DNA of 46,941 nt, from positions 1 to 46,941 of the forward strand of contig NZ_JADEXD010000035.1 of the NCBI RefSeq assembly GCF_015207285.1, read 5' to 3'. Below the pieces are notes generated by a model that saw nothing but the letters and a program-made list of their open reading frames with translations, was not told the DNA's origin and made no database searches. Position numbers and translations under genes: made by a program. How positions within the stretch are numbered: the first letter of the stretch is position 1; each line of letters starts with the position of its first letter. The DNA comes from Tychonema sp. LEGE 07203 (GTDB taxonomy: Bacteria > Cyanobacteriota > Cyanobacteriia > Cyanobacteriales > Microcoleaceae). This document shows, in pieces, positions 7,914 to 17,349 of the stretch.

Positions 7914-9175
7914 TTTGCTGCAATGCCGGCGGTGCTGGCGAGTTCGGAAAAAACAGACAAGTAGCGGCGAGCTTGTATGTCTGAGGTGAATTCTTGTTCT
8001 ACTTTCTGACGGGCGCGAATGCAGAGCTGTTGGTGCCGATCGGGATTTTCCAGTACCCAGGCAATACCTCTAGCTAAATCTTCTGTTTCATAAGGTTTAG
8101 CTAAGTAGCCATTTGAGCAGTGTTCGATCAAATCGGGCATTCCCCCGATTTTGAATCCGACGCTGGGGATGCCGCAGGCGGCAGCTTCCATCACCGTATT
8201 CGGCAAATTATCGTAAACAGAAGGAGCTACGAAAACATCTGCTGCTGCATAAACTATTGCTAGGGAAACGTCATCAGCAAATTTACCTAAATAATGTGCC
8301 GGGAAACCGAGTTCAATCGGATTGGACGGTTGAGAAGAGCCAAAAACTAGCAATTCTATGCGATCGTTCCAGCCCGATTTACTGAGGCTTTGCAAAGCCG
8401 CCACCAACAAATTAAATCCTTTCCAGCGATCGCCCGTTCCGCTGGCACCGCCAAAAAGTACAATTTGTTTATCTTGAGGTAAATTCAGGATTTCTCGCGC
8501 CCATGCCCGCTCGATCGGTTTGTACGTTTGAGTATTGATACCGTTAGGAATCACCTCAACTCGACAATCCTTCAACAAAGAACTAGAACTAGCGCATTTA
8601 GCCAACCAATGACTCGGAGTTACCAAAGTTAAGTTAAGATTTTTCCAAGCTTTTGCTTTCCGCCGCCACACCCACCGCGACAGATCCCAATCTTTACTGC
8701 TGTGCAGTTGCGGGCAGCTACCGCAAGATTCAGTATAGCGATCGCACTCTTCGCTATAGTGACACCCACCAGTAAAAGGCCACATATCGTGCAGCGTCCA
8801 GACTAAGGGTTTGTGAAACTGCGGCACAGTTTCTACCTGCATATAACCCCCGCAAACCCAGTGCAAATTAATAATATCTGGTTCAATTTCAGCAACTTTC
8901 GCAGCCAGGGAGTCGGGCAGCCATTGAGGAGAAAAAATCGCCGGATTTCTCTCAGGATAAAGCCGCAATGGCGAATTTGATAAGACTGAAACAATCTTAT
9001 CAAAACTTTTGGCGATCGCTGGCTGTGCCGAGATTACACTTAAATCGCCGCTTTTGGGATTTTTCACCAGCATTTGCGAAGACACGCCAATCCCCCGCAA
9101 ACCCTGGTGCAGCCTGTAAGCAGCGCGGGCTGCACCCCCTTCAGTATCAGAACTATTGAGAAGTAAAACCTTCAT
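7910..9175 (-). CDS. GT4-family glycosyltransferase
   Basis: A 421-residue GT-B transferase. It begins MKVLLLNSSDTEGGAARAAYRL, a signature of a subgroup common in cyanobacterial and Bacteroides polysaccharide loci. LHDMWPFTGGCHYSEECDRY with several cysteines near residue 130 is also typical of that group. The donor half carries VLFGGASGTGDRWKGFNLL near 240 and APSVYDNLPNTVMEAAACGIPSVGF near 330. The ATG at 9175 has a GGGGAG directly upstream; the frame is open to a TTG at 9190. Its stop overlaps the FkbM stop on the other strand. Confidence 0.87.
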   Translation of the reverse strand: MKVLLLNSSDTEGGAARAAYRLHQGLRGIGVSSQMLVKNPKSGDLSVISAQPAIAKSFDKIVSVLSNSPLRLYPERNPAIFSPQWLPDSLAAKVAEIEPDIINLHWVCGGYMQVETVPQFHKPLVWTLHDMWPFTGGCHYSEECDRYTESCGSCPQLHSSKDWDLSRWVWRRKAKAWKNLNLTLVTPSHWLAKCASSSSLLKDCRVEVIPNGINTQTYKPIERAWAREILNLPQDKQIVLFGGASGTGDRWKGFNLLVAALQSLSKSGWNDRIELLVFGSSQPSNPIELGFPAHYLGKFADDVSLAIVYAAADVFVAPSVYDNLPNTVMEAAACGIPSVGFKIGGMPDLIEHCSNGYLAKPYETEDLARGIAWVLENPDRHQQLCIRARQKVEQEFTSDIQARRYLSVFSELASTAGIAAN

Positions 9176-9248
9176 CTCCCCTGCCTGCAATCTAAATTTA
9201 TCTCTGATTTAATACCAATTTCAAAAAATAATGCAACAGTATTCTTGT

Positions 9249-9269
9249 CCCCCCCTTAGCAAGGGGGGG
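9249..9269. repeat. C7/G7 hairpin repeat
   Basis: CCCCCCCTT, a 3-base loop AGC, then AAGGGGGGG form a perfect 9-bp stem. A further GGGGGGG run follows at about 9273. This C-run/G-run palindrome is a recurrent intergenic element in filamentous cyanobacteria. It lies between two minus-strand genes, downstream of the 9287-10246 gene, and could attenuate readthrough. Confidence 0.75.
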
Positions 9270-9286
9270 CTAGGGGGGGTCAGAGA

Positions 9287-10246
9287 CTATTGCATGATTT
9301 TAGAGAAATGGTATAACTTGGTTTTTTTCAACAGTCTGTGGACTTTTTTTTGCACCTTCTTCAGCAGCGGCGGATCGTAATCGTACAAAGTATTTTGCGT
9401 AAATTTATCTGCTTGCGTATCTCTAATTGCAAAAGGCGGGTGTTTCAGCGGAAAAGTTAGAGATTCTGCCGCCATATTATTGTACGGACTGCTGACATCC
9501 GCCGTGTGAGTTCCTCCCGAACCGTGTCCGATATTAGAAGCTAAATTGACATTAGCCAAAATATTCATACCGTTTTGAATAAAGCTAGCAAATGCCCACT
9601 GGAAATCCCAAGTATCTATTTTTCCCTCATAACAAAGCTGAAAAGTGTTTGTCCAAACTTTTACAGCTTGCGGATCTTCCAGTACATCCGCCAAAAAATT
9701 ACCGTCGCGAATTTCCGGCCACAGCTTCATATCTAAATCGTAGTGCTGCCAAGCTCGCCTCCAACTCGCCCAGCTCCAACAGTGATTGTAGCGAGAAAAG
9801 TAGTAGCTGTAATCAGTTCTTTTTCGCCCGAACTGGACATTTTGACCGGAGATTGACATAATTCTTTCATCGTCTCGGTAGCGATCGAGCAATTCTTCAG
9901 CAAAACGGAAAAACGTCGGATCGGGCAAACAGTCATCCTCAATAATAATTGCCTCTTCCACCCTATCAAACACCCAATCAATACCGCTAGAAACCCGCCG
10001 CCGACAGCCCAGATTTACGTCAGCGTAATTTTTCAACACTTCGCAATCCCAATCTACTCGCTCAATAATCGCGCGAGTTCGATCGCAATCTCCATCTTCC
10101 CCCGGTTTATCTGCGCGGGGCCCGTCAGCAACTACTAACAGTTTCGGCGGTTTGACATTGCGAATTTCTGCAAACACCCTTTCGGTTTCTTCGGGGCGTT
10201 TAAAAATAATAAAAGCGACGGGGGTTTTCAATTGCCAATCGGGCAT
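9287..10246 (-). CDS. GT2-like glycosyltransferase
   Basis: A 319-residue GT-A type protein. The N-terminus TPVAFIIFKRPEETERVF, then LLVVADGPR near residue 36, and the nucleotide-sugar/metal motif IIIEDDCLPD near 100 are characteristic of a transferase group found in polysaccharide loci. A Trp-rich stretch HCWSWASWRRAWQHYD near 150 is also typical. The basic C-terminus KKVQKKVHRLLKKTK may help membrane contact. Start ATG at 10246. Sugar specificity is unknown. It sits in the middle of the minus-strand transferase run. Confidence 0.83.
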   Translation of the reverse strand: MPDWQLKTPVAFIIFKRPEETERVFAEIRNVKPPKLLVVADGPRADKPGEDGDCDRTRAIIERVDWDCEVLKNYADVNLGCRRRVSSGIDWVFDRVEEAIIIEDDCLPDPTFFRFAEELLDRYRDDERIMSISGQNVQFGRKRTDYSYYFSRYNHCWSWASWRRAWQHYDLDMKLWPEIRDGNFLADVLEDPQAVKVWTNTFQLCYEGKIDTWDFQWAFASFIQNGMNILANVNLASNIGHGSGGTHTADVSSPYNNMAAESLTFPLKHPPFAIRDTQADKFTQNTLYDYDPPLLKKVQKKVHRLLKKTKLYHFSKIMQ

Positions 10247-10360
10247 TTACCTACTCTACTATTTTGATAGTTGTCTGCAAATTATCTGCGTTAATCAGCG
10301 TCTGCCTGCCCTAAATTTGCGGTTGAGAGTCAACTGCCGATTTATGCAACTCAGAAAAAA

Positions 10361-11227
10361 TCAAGCCCGCAAATCGCGCCAAGAAGTAGATGTTAAGTCT
10401 ACCAATCTCATTTCACCCGCACCACCGGCAAAGTGCAGAAAAAAAGTATTGATCAAAGCCGTCGTCGCGCACTCGCTAGCGCGCCTGTCAACCAACCGGG
10501 GCGGCACCCCATTCGCTAAAAGTTTGCTTTTAGCGCGACTCAGCAAACTTGCTGATGTTTGCGATTTTTGCAACAAAAATGGGTAATACAAGGCTTTATA
10601 TACGTTCCAGACTGTGCTGAAGCGCGGATCTAGCCATTGAACGCGATCGGCTTTTAACAGTTCGTAAGAAAGCCAAGGCATTTCACCAAATCCTGCTTCT
10701 TCGCGTTCATAGTAAACTTTTTCTAAAATCGAGCGGTGGTGAGAAGGCGACAGTACCATAATACCATCTTGGACAATGCGATCGAATTCCGGCGAAACAC
10801 CGTATTTAACATAAGTAGCCCGCTCGTCTTTTTCGTCAGTAATTCCCCACGTCTCAAACAATCTGTCTCTGGCTTCAGCAGATAATTGCTCGTTAGGGGT
10901 TGCCCATTCAGGAGCCGCACCTACTTTATCAACCGCCACCCCTTCGACAATACAAGGAGCATTGGCCCAATTGATCAAAACATCTGCATCTACCCAGACT
11001 ACTCGATCGTACTTCTGGACGGATTCCTCGCCGAGGATCAGGCATTTTTGCCAGCAGGGCGATCGCTTTTGAGCTCGATCGGAAACATCTAAAGGATTAG
11101 AAATACAAATAATATCATATCCGTGGCGGTCGGCATACTTTTGCCAGTTCGATTGGCACAAACTGTGCCAGTTGCTCCAATGCTTTTCGCCAATTACCAG
11201 CGTTACTATGGCTTTAGAGTTTGTCAT
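10361..11227 (-). CDS. Putative GT-A glycosyltransferase, galactosyltransferase-like
   Basis: A 288-residue protein. It starts KAIVTLVIGEKHWSNWHSLC and has a clear DxD metal site in VVWVDADVLINW near residue 75, followed by a QDGIMVLSPSHHR segment near 150. The arrangement recalls eukaryotic-like GMA12/MNN10 alpha-galactosyltransferases and related bacterial hypothetical transferases. A conserved HFAGG near the C-terminus is compatible with that fold. Start ATG at 11227, 23 bp downstream of the stop of the 399-residue gene, so the two are probably co-transcribed. Function as a glycosyltransferase is inferred from the DxD and the context. Confidence 0.7.
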   Translation of the reverse strand: MTNSKAIVTLVIGEKHWSNWHSLCQSNWQKYADRHGYDIICISNPLDVSDRAQKRSPCWQKCLILGEESVQKYDRVVWVDADVLINWANAPCIVEGVAVDKVGAAPEWATPNEQLSAEARDRLFETWGITDEKDERATYVKYGVSPEFDRIVQDGIMVLSPSHHRSILEKVYYEREEAGFGEMPWLSYELLKADRVQWLDPRFSTVWNVYKALYYPFLLQKSQTSASLLSRAKSKLLANGVPPRLVDRRASECATTALINTFFLHFAGGAGEMRLVDLTSTSWRDLRA

Positions 11228-11250
11228 CTTTCCTGCTATCCTCCACCACT

Positions 11251-12450
11251 TTAATTAACAACATCAGCAGTCATAAACGATTTAAACTCATCAAAAGTCA
11301 AAATCATCACAGCCGCGATGAATGCCAGTGTATCAGTCTTCGTCTGATAGGGCAAAAATCTATAGCGAAAAGCAGCCATTTTCGGGTTCTTCTCTTGATA
11401 GATAATGTCTTGGGCAAAGTTGCCCCACCTTTCATCTATTAAATCCATTGTCATGCCAGCATGACCGGAAGGCAGCAGCATATTGGAGCCGTGCAGGCCA
11501 ATTACTAAACGGCTACCAGCATAAATTTGACAAATTTCCTGCTCGATTTTTTCATTAAACATCTCAACCCTAAAATCTTCAATCCATTCAGGAAACTCAG
11601 TCTTTGTACCTAAACCTGCTACGGCAAATTTTGCCGAGGGTACGCGCGATCGAATTCCCTCAAATAACCTGCGTACCTGCCAATTTTGCACCGCCAGCCC
11701 AATTGACAGCAAATTCAGCTTTCTCAGAACTCGGAACAGCAAACTGTTGATAAAAAGCCGATCTTCCCGCCAAATAAAAGTAATTTGTATTTCTTCTCCC
11801 TCAAAGTTGTGCTTGGGAACTCCAGTAAACTGCGTGATGTCGAACTGACTCGGATGAGAATAAGCTTCGCTGACATAAACTTGCTCGAAACGTTTCATTT
11901 CTTCCTCAACAAAATCGGAGAAGCTAGGATAATAATCTCGACCATTTTTTAAAGAAATAGGAACTGTCCAAACTTCAGCAACTCCATCGGGAACCATCCA
12001 CCTCAAGAACTTAGGTACTATTACCACTAACCCGCAGTCGGGGTTGGACTCCAAATGTCTTTGTGCGTTCAGCAACTTTAACAGCGAGTGACCGTAAAGA
12101 AAGTCAATACAGTTTAAAACGATCGCCCGCTGGCAGGGCTTGAAGATTTCTTTGGTAATTTCAAGTTTTTCGCTTCGAGGATTTTGAAGTGAATTTAGCA
12201 ACGGTTTTCCCAACCATTCCTCAGCGTAACTGTTGTCTGAAACCAGCTCTTTTTTGGCTAAATCAATTTGCAGCGAGTTGTTATAGCTATGACCGACTCT
12301 CAATACATCGATTATTTCACTCCCAGAGTCGTTCGATTTAAATTCTACACAAATGTGCATACCCTGCCACAATATTTTTGCAGGCTGCAGAGCAGTCCCA
12401 GATTTCGGGCATTTAGATTTATGCTGAATGTGAGGTTTAATTTCAATCAT
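11251..12450 (-). CDS. Uncharacterised GT-B/GT61-like protein of the polysaccharide locus
   Basis: A 399-residue protein not recognised as a named family. The stretch YAGSRLVIGLHGSNMLLPSGHAG (about residues 310-332) resembles the donor-site segment of GT61/DUF563-type enzymes, where a GxHGA/G loop binds the nucleotide sugar. The N-terminal half has QRAIVLNCIDFLYGHSLLKLLN near 110, a possible acceptor domain. Its ATG overlaps the flippase stop (ATGA, 12447-12450), which implies translational coupling. A 32-codon relic of a homologous start follows the second flippase. I infer a glycosyltransferase role from context and this one motif. Confidence 0.6.
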   Translation of the reverse strand: MIEIKPHIQHKSKCPKSGTALQPAKILWQGMHICVEFKSNDSGSEIIDVLRVGHSYNNSLQIDLAKKELVSDNSYAEEWLGKPLLNSLQNPRSEKLEITKEIFKPCQRAIVLNCIDFLYGHSLLKLLNAQRHLESNPDCGLVVIVPKFLRWMVPDGVAEVWTVPISLKNGRDYYPSFSDFVEEEMKRFEQVYVSEAYSHPSQFDITQFTGVPKHNFEGEEIQITFIWREDRLFINSLLFRVLRKLNLLSIGLAVQNWQVRRLFEGIRSRVPSAKFAVAGLGTKTEFPEWIEDFRVEMFNEKIEQEICQIYAGSRLVIGLHGSNMLLPSGHAGMTMDLIDERWGNFAQDIIYQEKNPKMAAFRYRFLPYQTKTDTLAFIAAVMILTFDEFKSFMTADVVN

Positions 12451-13784
12451 TTTACTAATCCTATTAATCTGGAAGCAGCCTTGTACAAGTTAAGCGATCG
12501 CCAAATTAATTTCCCAAAAGGCCGCAATTCTTTAATCAGGAAATTGACCAAGATAATCACGTAAAAATAAGTAATCAGAGTAGCCGCCGTTGCCCCAAAA
12601 GCTCCATACTTGGGAATCAGAAGCCAGTTTAACCCTATATTTAAAATCGAGCCAATGACAGTCAAGTAAAGACTGTAGCGCAACTGACCCTCGATCGTAA
12701 AATAGGTGTTCCGTGCTACTCCAAAGTTACTGCCAAATTGCGCCCAAACATAGATTCCCAGTACCGCTGCTGACTTAGCATAATTTTCACCGTAAAGCAG
12801 GTTCACGATCCAGGGAGAAAGTAATGAAATGGGGATTGCCACCCCCAACCATAAAAACATCATAGTATCGCAATAAACTTGAAATTTGCTTAAATATTCT
12901 TCATAATTTCTCTCTCTCAAATTTGCTAATTTGGGGAAAATAGAGGATGATATAATCATCGGCAAAAAATCGCAGATTTCGGAAATTTTAACAGCCGCCG
13001 CATAATATCCCAGTTCAGCATTTTGATTCATCGCACCCAGCATTAGCTGATCGGTTTTCGAGTACAAATAAACTGCCAATCCCGACAACATTATCGGCCA
13101 ACTCTCTGCCAACAGTTCCTTGCCTCGGCTCCAACTGAATTGCCAATCCTTAATTTTATTGCCGGTCAACTGATAAAAATATAGATAAGCCATGCCTGCG
13201 ATCGCCACTTCTGCCAATCGAATGCAGGCGAAGGCAAGCAGGGGGGCTTTAATTGTAACTAATCCAATTCTGACTGCTGCAACGAAAAAAGATACTGAAT
13301 TCTTCGCCAACACTGTATATTTTGACTGTACTTGAGACTGGAACCAAAAATTGATCGCCTCAAAAGCCTGAAAGATCGTTCCGGCGGCGATGATGCCCAC
13401 CAGCCAGCGAGTCAGGTATTCGTCAGGCTTGAATAGCGAAATCACGGTGACAGTTAACAGCAGAGTGATGCAGCCGCCAGTAAACTGCATCCCGAAGGCA
13501 GTCCCCAGGGTTTCGTTTTTGCATTCAGGATTGCGGGCGATATCGCGGATGACGATGCTGCCCAACCCCATTGTTGCTACCGAACTAAAGACGGACACAA
13601 AGGCGATCGCGTAGTTTAGCAAGCCAAATTGAACGGGTCCGAGATACCGCGCCACCCACAGACCTACCACCAAACCCAAACCCATCTGCAAAATTTGGTC
13701 AGTGAACAGCCACGCCAGATTCACGAGTACCTGACGGAGACCCGGCCCGATTTTTTGACTTGCCGCAGTTAGCTTATCTAACAT
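12447..13784 (-). CDS. Oligosaccharide flippase, Wzx/PST family (copy 1)
   Basis: Multi-pass inner-membrane flippase that moves undecaprenyl-linked repeat units outward. It has 445 residues with about 12-14 hydrophobic segments. WVARYLGPVQFGLLNYA near residue 42, RDIARNPECK near 80 and NFWFQSQVQSKY near 145 are typical of polysaccharide-biosynthesis MATE-like transporters. The start at ATG 13784 is supported because the paralogue at 14088-15422 begins with the same MLDKLTA and the two share the upstream sequence, including an AAGGACTCAAAAC stretch. A longer frame to 13838 is unlikely. The stop overlaps the start of the next gene by four bases. Confidence 0.88.
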   Translation of the reverse strand: MLDKLTAASQKIGPGLRQVLVNLAWLFTDQILQMGLGLVVGLWVARYLGPVQFGLLNYAIAFVSVFSSVATMGLGSIVIRDIARNPECKNETLGTAFGMQFTGGCITLLLTVTVISLFKPDEYLTRWLVGIIAAGTIFQAFEAINFWFQSQVQSKYTVLAKNSVSFFVAAVRIGLVTIKAPLLAFACIRLAEVAIAGMAYLYFYQLTGNKIKDWQFSWSRGKELLAESWPIMLSGLAVYLYSKTDQLMLGAMNQNAELGYYAAAVKISEICDFLPMIISSSIFPKLANLRERNYEEYLSKFQVYCDTMMFLWLGVAIPISLLSPWIVNLLYGENYAKSAAVLGIYVWAQFGSNFGVARNTYFTIEGQLRYSLYLTVIGSILNIGLNWLLIPKYGAFGATAATLITYFYVIILVNFLIKELRPFGKLIWRSLNLYKAASRLIGLVK

Positions 13785-13992
13785 CAGAAAGTTTTGAGTC
13801 CTTATAATAAATAAATATGTTTGTTGAGCGATCGACAATCAATTAACCAGCCGGATTGGTACGATACTATCACAACCTTTGGCAGTAATTAAACATTTAT
13901 TGAAAAAGTTCTAAGTAGAAGGAAGAAAGCAGAATAAATACGCAGGAAGCTCGATCGCCAGCCGTATTTTCCTTTTAATTAGGTGAATTTAC

Positions 13993-14091
13993 TTAGCTGG
14001 TCTGGGCGATATTTTTTCGAGGATTTGAGGAGCGCGGGCCAGCATCGGGTGAATGCGATCGGTGTGCGAGGTTGGGTTTAATTTCAATCAC
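13993..14091 (-). pseudogene. Relic of the 5' end of the 399-residue transferase-like gene
   Basis: A GTG overlapping the stop of flippase copy 2 opens a 32-codon frame ending in TAA at 13993. It reads VIEIKPNLAHRSHSP..., next to MIEIKPHIQHKSKCP... of the intact gene that overlaps flippase copy 1 in the same way. The similarity then fades. The unit duplicated was therefore flippase plus the start of its downstream gene, and the second copy of the latter has been lost except for this stub. It may still be translated as a short peptide. Confidence 0.72.
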
Positions 14092-15422
14092 CCGATCGCT
14101 CGGAGCAACCGAGAAGCTGCTTTGTATAGATTCAACGAACCCAGAATCAAACTTCCGAAAGGCTTTAATTCTTTGATGTAAAAATTAACTAAAATACTTA
14201 CGTAAAAATAAGTAATTAAAGTTGCCACTGCTGCTCCCACTGCTCCATATTGAGGAATTAGTAGAGCGTTCAATACTATATTAAAAATTGAGCCGACCAA
14301 AGTCAAGTAAAGATTGTATCGCAGTTGACCTTCGAGAGCAAAATAGGTATTTCTAGCTATGCCGAAGTTGCTGCCAAATAGAGTCCAGATGTAGATTGAC
14401 AGCAGCCAGCCCGAAGCTGCATATTGCTCGCCGTAAAGAGTCTGGACGATGACAGGAGCCAACAGAGAGATTGGCGTTGCCACTGCCAACCCCAAAAATA
14501 ACATGGCATCGGAATAAATCTGAAACTTTTTGAGGTATTCGGGATAATTTTTTTCTCTTAACTGTGCGAGTTTCGGGAAAATAGAAGACGCGACAACCAG
14601 CGGCAAAAAATCGCAAATTTCCGATATTTTAACTGCAACTGTGTAATATCCCAACTCAGTTTTATCGAAAGAACCGAGCACTATCAGATCGATTTTGGAA
14701 TAGATAAAAACCGCCAAGCTAGCCAGAATCACTGGTTTGCTTTCCTGAAGCAGTTGTTTGCCGCGCTGCCAACTGACTCGCCACAACTTAAAATCATTGC
14801 CCCTGCTTTGATAGACAAGCGCGATCGCCAATCCCCCCAAAGCCGCCTCTGCCACAATCACCCAAGCAAAAGCAATCAGGGGTGCTTGGAGTTGAATCAA
14901 TCCGATGCGGATACCTGCAATCAGTAAAGATACGCAGTTTTTAGCAACAGCAGTATACTTAGATTGAACTTGCGACTGAAACCAAAAGTTGATTGTTTCA
15001 AAGGATTGAAACATCGTTCCGGCGGAGACGATTGCTACCAACGCCAGAGTTAAACTGTCAGAGGGATTCAGTAGGGCGATCGCACCCGCCGCCAGCAGTA
15101 AAGTAATGATTCCCCCTGCCAGTTGTATGACAAAAGCAGTCCCCAAAGCCTCTTCCTTGCATTCGGGATCGCGAGCAATATCCCGCACTACCAGAGTACC
15201 CAATCCCATCGACGCCACGGAAGCAAACAGGGATACCAGGGCAAGAGCGTAATTGAGCAAGCCAAATTGTGTAGGGCCCAGATAGCGAGCCACCCACACC
15301 CCCACAAACACACCCAAACCCACCTGCAAAATTTGGTCAGTCAGTCGCCCAACCAGATTGTCAATTAACCCACCGATGCCGGCGGCGAGCTTTTGACTTA
15401 GCGCAGTTAGCTTATCTAGCAT
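14088..15422 (-). CDS. Oligosaccharide flippase, Wzx/PST family (copy 2)
   Basis: A 444-residue multi-pass flippase clearly paralogous to copy 1. By eye roughly two thirds of the residues are the same, including WVARYLGP, RDIARDPECKEE, NFWFQSQVQSKYTAVAKN, AVKISEICDFLPL and FGSNFGIARNTYFALEGQLRYN. Start ATG at 15422. The upstream sequence matches that in front of copy 1. Two flippases in one locus can mean two repeat units, or diversification after duplication. A relic of the adjacent transferase gene follows the stop, showing tandem duplication of a larger unit. Confidence 0.88.
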   Translation of the reverse strand: MLDKLTALSQKLAAGIGGLIDNLVGRLTDQILQVGLGVFVGVWVARYLGPTQFGLLNYALALVSLFASVASMGLGTLVVRDIARDPECKEEALGTAFVIQLAGGIITLLLAAGAIALLNPSDSLTLALVAIVSAGTMFQSFETINFWFQSQVQSKYTAVAKNCVSLLIAGIRIGLIQLQAPLIAFAWVIVAEAALGGLAIALVYQSRGNDFKLWRVSWQRGKQLLQESKPVILASLAVFIYSKIDLIVLGSFDKTELGYYTVAVKISEICDFLPLVVASSIFPKLAQLREKNYPEYLKKFQIYSDAMLFLGLAVATPISLLAPVIVQTLYGEQYAASGWLLSIYIWTLFGSNFGIARNTYFALEGQLRYNLYLTLVGSIFNIVLNALLIPQYGAVGAAVATLITYFYVSILVNFYIKELKPFGSLILGSLNLYKAASRLLRAIG

Positions 15423-15590
15423 CAGAAAGTTTTGAGTCCTTATTCAGATATAAATATACTTTTCGAGCGCAGGGGAATCAATCAAAAACCAGGCTCATTC
15501 ATATGGTATATCATAGTTCTCTGGATTTTTAACTTCTGCAAGTTAATCGGGATTCAATCTGGATGCAGGTTGTGGCGGCAAATCCCCGCC

Positions 15591-16961
15591 CTAACTGTGG
15601 CGGTTGTTGGATGAAGATTTGCTACTATCGATACAGAGTCTAACTGTGAGCAACACGTAAGCAAGCCAAGCATCTCCAAGCTCACCTAAAGAGCCTTCAG
15701 TAATGTTATTTAATATTATAAACACCAAATAAATAATCGGTATTCCCGATTCAGCTAGCGGGCTGCGGCTCAGTTGTCTCACTGCTAAAATTAGATTAGT
15801 AAACAGGGACAATAATATTAAGATAAGTCCCGGATAACCGAAAGAAAGCAGTATTGCTATAGCACCGTTATGAGCAGTTTGTGGTTGAAATCCATTCGGA
15901 GTATATATGAAATAAGCAGGAGTTTGCTCCCCAATTTCTTCTTGCTGAAAAAATCCATCAAATCCATACCCAAACCAAGGGCGCTGATTTGCCGCATCGA
16001 GCAATTGCGGCCAAAACTCCGTCCGTCCAGTCAGCGTCAAATCTTTTCCCAATCCCCCGACAACAATAGACTCTAAGTTGTCTATGATATAAACGCTGGT
16101 AATAATCCCCAAGACAGTAAACCCGACAATACAAGTAAAAGCCCATTGAAACCTTAACCGACTCAAAAAACTTAAAGATGATACTATAACTACGAGCATT
16201 AAACTATTAACTAGAGAACTCCCGGAGCTAGTAGCTCTCACCAAATAAAAGGAAAACAACATGAACCCCAGAGCTATCCAGCGTTCTTTCTGAGTTTTGG
16301 CACCTTGAGAATAGTGGAGGTACCAAAGTGCTGTACTCACAACCATGAGGCTGCCAAAAGCATTTTTGTGGCCGGTAATTCCGGCAAATTCTTTTGCCAC
16401 GCGCGGGTATCGCAAAACGCTAACTATGGCGAGCGAAGTATAGCCCCACCGCAGCAACCCAGATAATTCCGGCCACTCGTATCGCGCACCCAGATAAAAA
16501 CTAAACAGCGTAAATCCTGTAAATGCTATCCCGGCTTTCAGGGTAATTTCGGGAACTAACGACCACAGCGTCGATGTTATTGGCAGCAAACAATACAGCG
16601 AAAAACCCGGATTTCTCAAAACCACAAAGTACAAGGCTTCGACAAATTGATTTTTGAAAAAACTAATAAATCTCCCGGACAGAACAAAGATTACCCAGGG
16701 ATAAAAAACCCAGGGAAGTTTGGCAACATTACTGTCACCAGCAGCAGCAAGATTGATAAAATGTAGGTAGTTAAATGGAGGCAGGTTGACGTGGGGCGAT
16801 ACGAATACGAAACAAACAGCAAACCATTTTTCCCAAAGCAAGCCGATTTTTTTTTTGGAGGCTAACTGAAAAATTAAAATCGTGCTAATCAATGCCAAAG
16901 AGGCTAATAAATACAGCAAGAAAGTATTGCCGAAAATTAGCTCCCTAATCATTCTTGCCAT
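15591..16961 (-). CDS. O-antigen ligase/polymerase family membrane protein (Wzy-like)
   Basis: A 456-residue integral membrane protein with about 11-12 hydrophobic segments. The large outer loop contains LTLTGRTEFWPQLLDAANQRPWFGYGFDGFF (about residues 295-325), the Wzy/WaaL-type signature (GRTxxW...GxGxG), followed by AHNG, where the conserved histidine lies. Members polymerise or transfer lipid-linked repeat units on the periplasmic side. The ATG at 16961 is used; a second Met three codons later is possible. As the first minus-strand gene of the block, it probably heads the operon, with its promoter in 16962-17349. Confidence 0.82.
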   Translation of the reverse strand: MARMIRELIFGNTFLLYLLASLALISTILIFQLASKKKIGLLWEKWFAVCFVFVSPHVNLPPFNYLHFINLAAAGDSNVAKLPWVFYPWVIFVLSGRFISFFKNQFVEALYFVVLRNPGFSLYCLLPITSTLWSLVPEITLKAGIAFTGFTLFSFYLGARYEWPELSGLLRWGYTSLAIVSVLRYPRVAKEFAGITGHKNAFGSLMVVSTALWYLHYSQGAKTQKERWIALGFMLFSFYLVRATSSGSSLVNSLMLVVIVSSLSFLSRLRFQWAFTCIVGFTVLGIITSVYIIDNLESIVVGGLGKDLTLTGRTEFWPQLLDAANQRPWFGYGFDGFFQQEEIGEQTPAYFIYTPNGFQPQTAHNGAIAILLSFGYPGLILILLSLFTNLILAVRQLSRSPLAESGIPIIYLVFIILNNITEGSLGELGDAWLAYVLLTVRLCIDSSKSSSNNRHS

Positions 16962-17349
16962 AAAATTCTACCTTTTTGATGAAAAAATTAATCGGCTAAT
17001 TCCACCAAGTTAACAAGAAACCGAGGCTGTTGTCGCCCGATCGCCCGCCGTGCCTGCGGCGCTGCATCTAAACTGTAGGTGTCGGCTTTCCCTAGTGTGC
17101 CAGAGTGCGAAAATTCGACGAGATTGATGGAGATATGCTAGCTGAACTCGGCAGAGCTCAAGCAGCTAAAAAGCATCCGGCAGAATCCTGGTTTTTTTGT
17201 TCCCGGCGCAGTGGGGGAAAGAAAATCTCCGGGCTTGACTCCCGCGCCCAGAATTGTTCCTGAAGTTTGGGTAGTGCTGCCGGTGGAGATGGCATTTGAA
17301 TTGTGACCGATTAAACTAAGGAAGTATCCCCAAAGGAAATAGGTAGCCT
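16962..17349. other. Divergent intergenic region of the polysaccharide locus
   Basis: This 388-bp spacer lies between the divergent Wzy-like and Wza-like genes, so it must hold both promoters. No clear operator is seen. A GTG start for the Wza gene at 17350 follows an AAAGGAAAT ribosome binding site about ten bases upstream. The plus-strand frame 17142-17306 is open for 54 codons without a start codon; nothing in it is recognisable. Confidence 0.5.

Noticed and set aside
17142..17306. 54-codon open stretch without a start codon upstream of the Wza-like gene
   Set aside because: No start codon, no ribosome binding site and no recognisable sequence; it may be chance or a very old relic.
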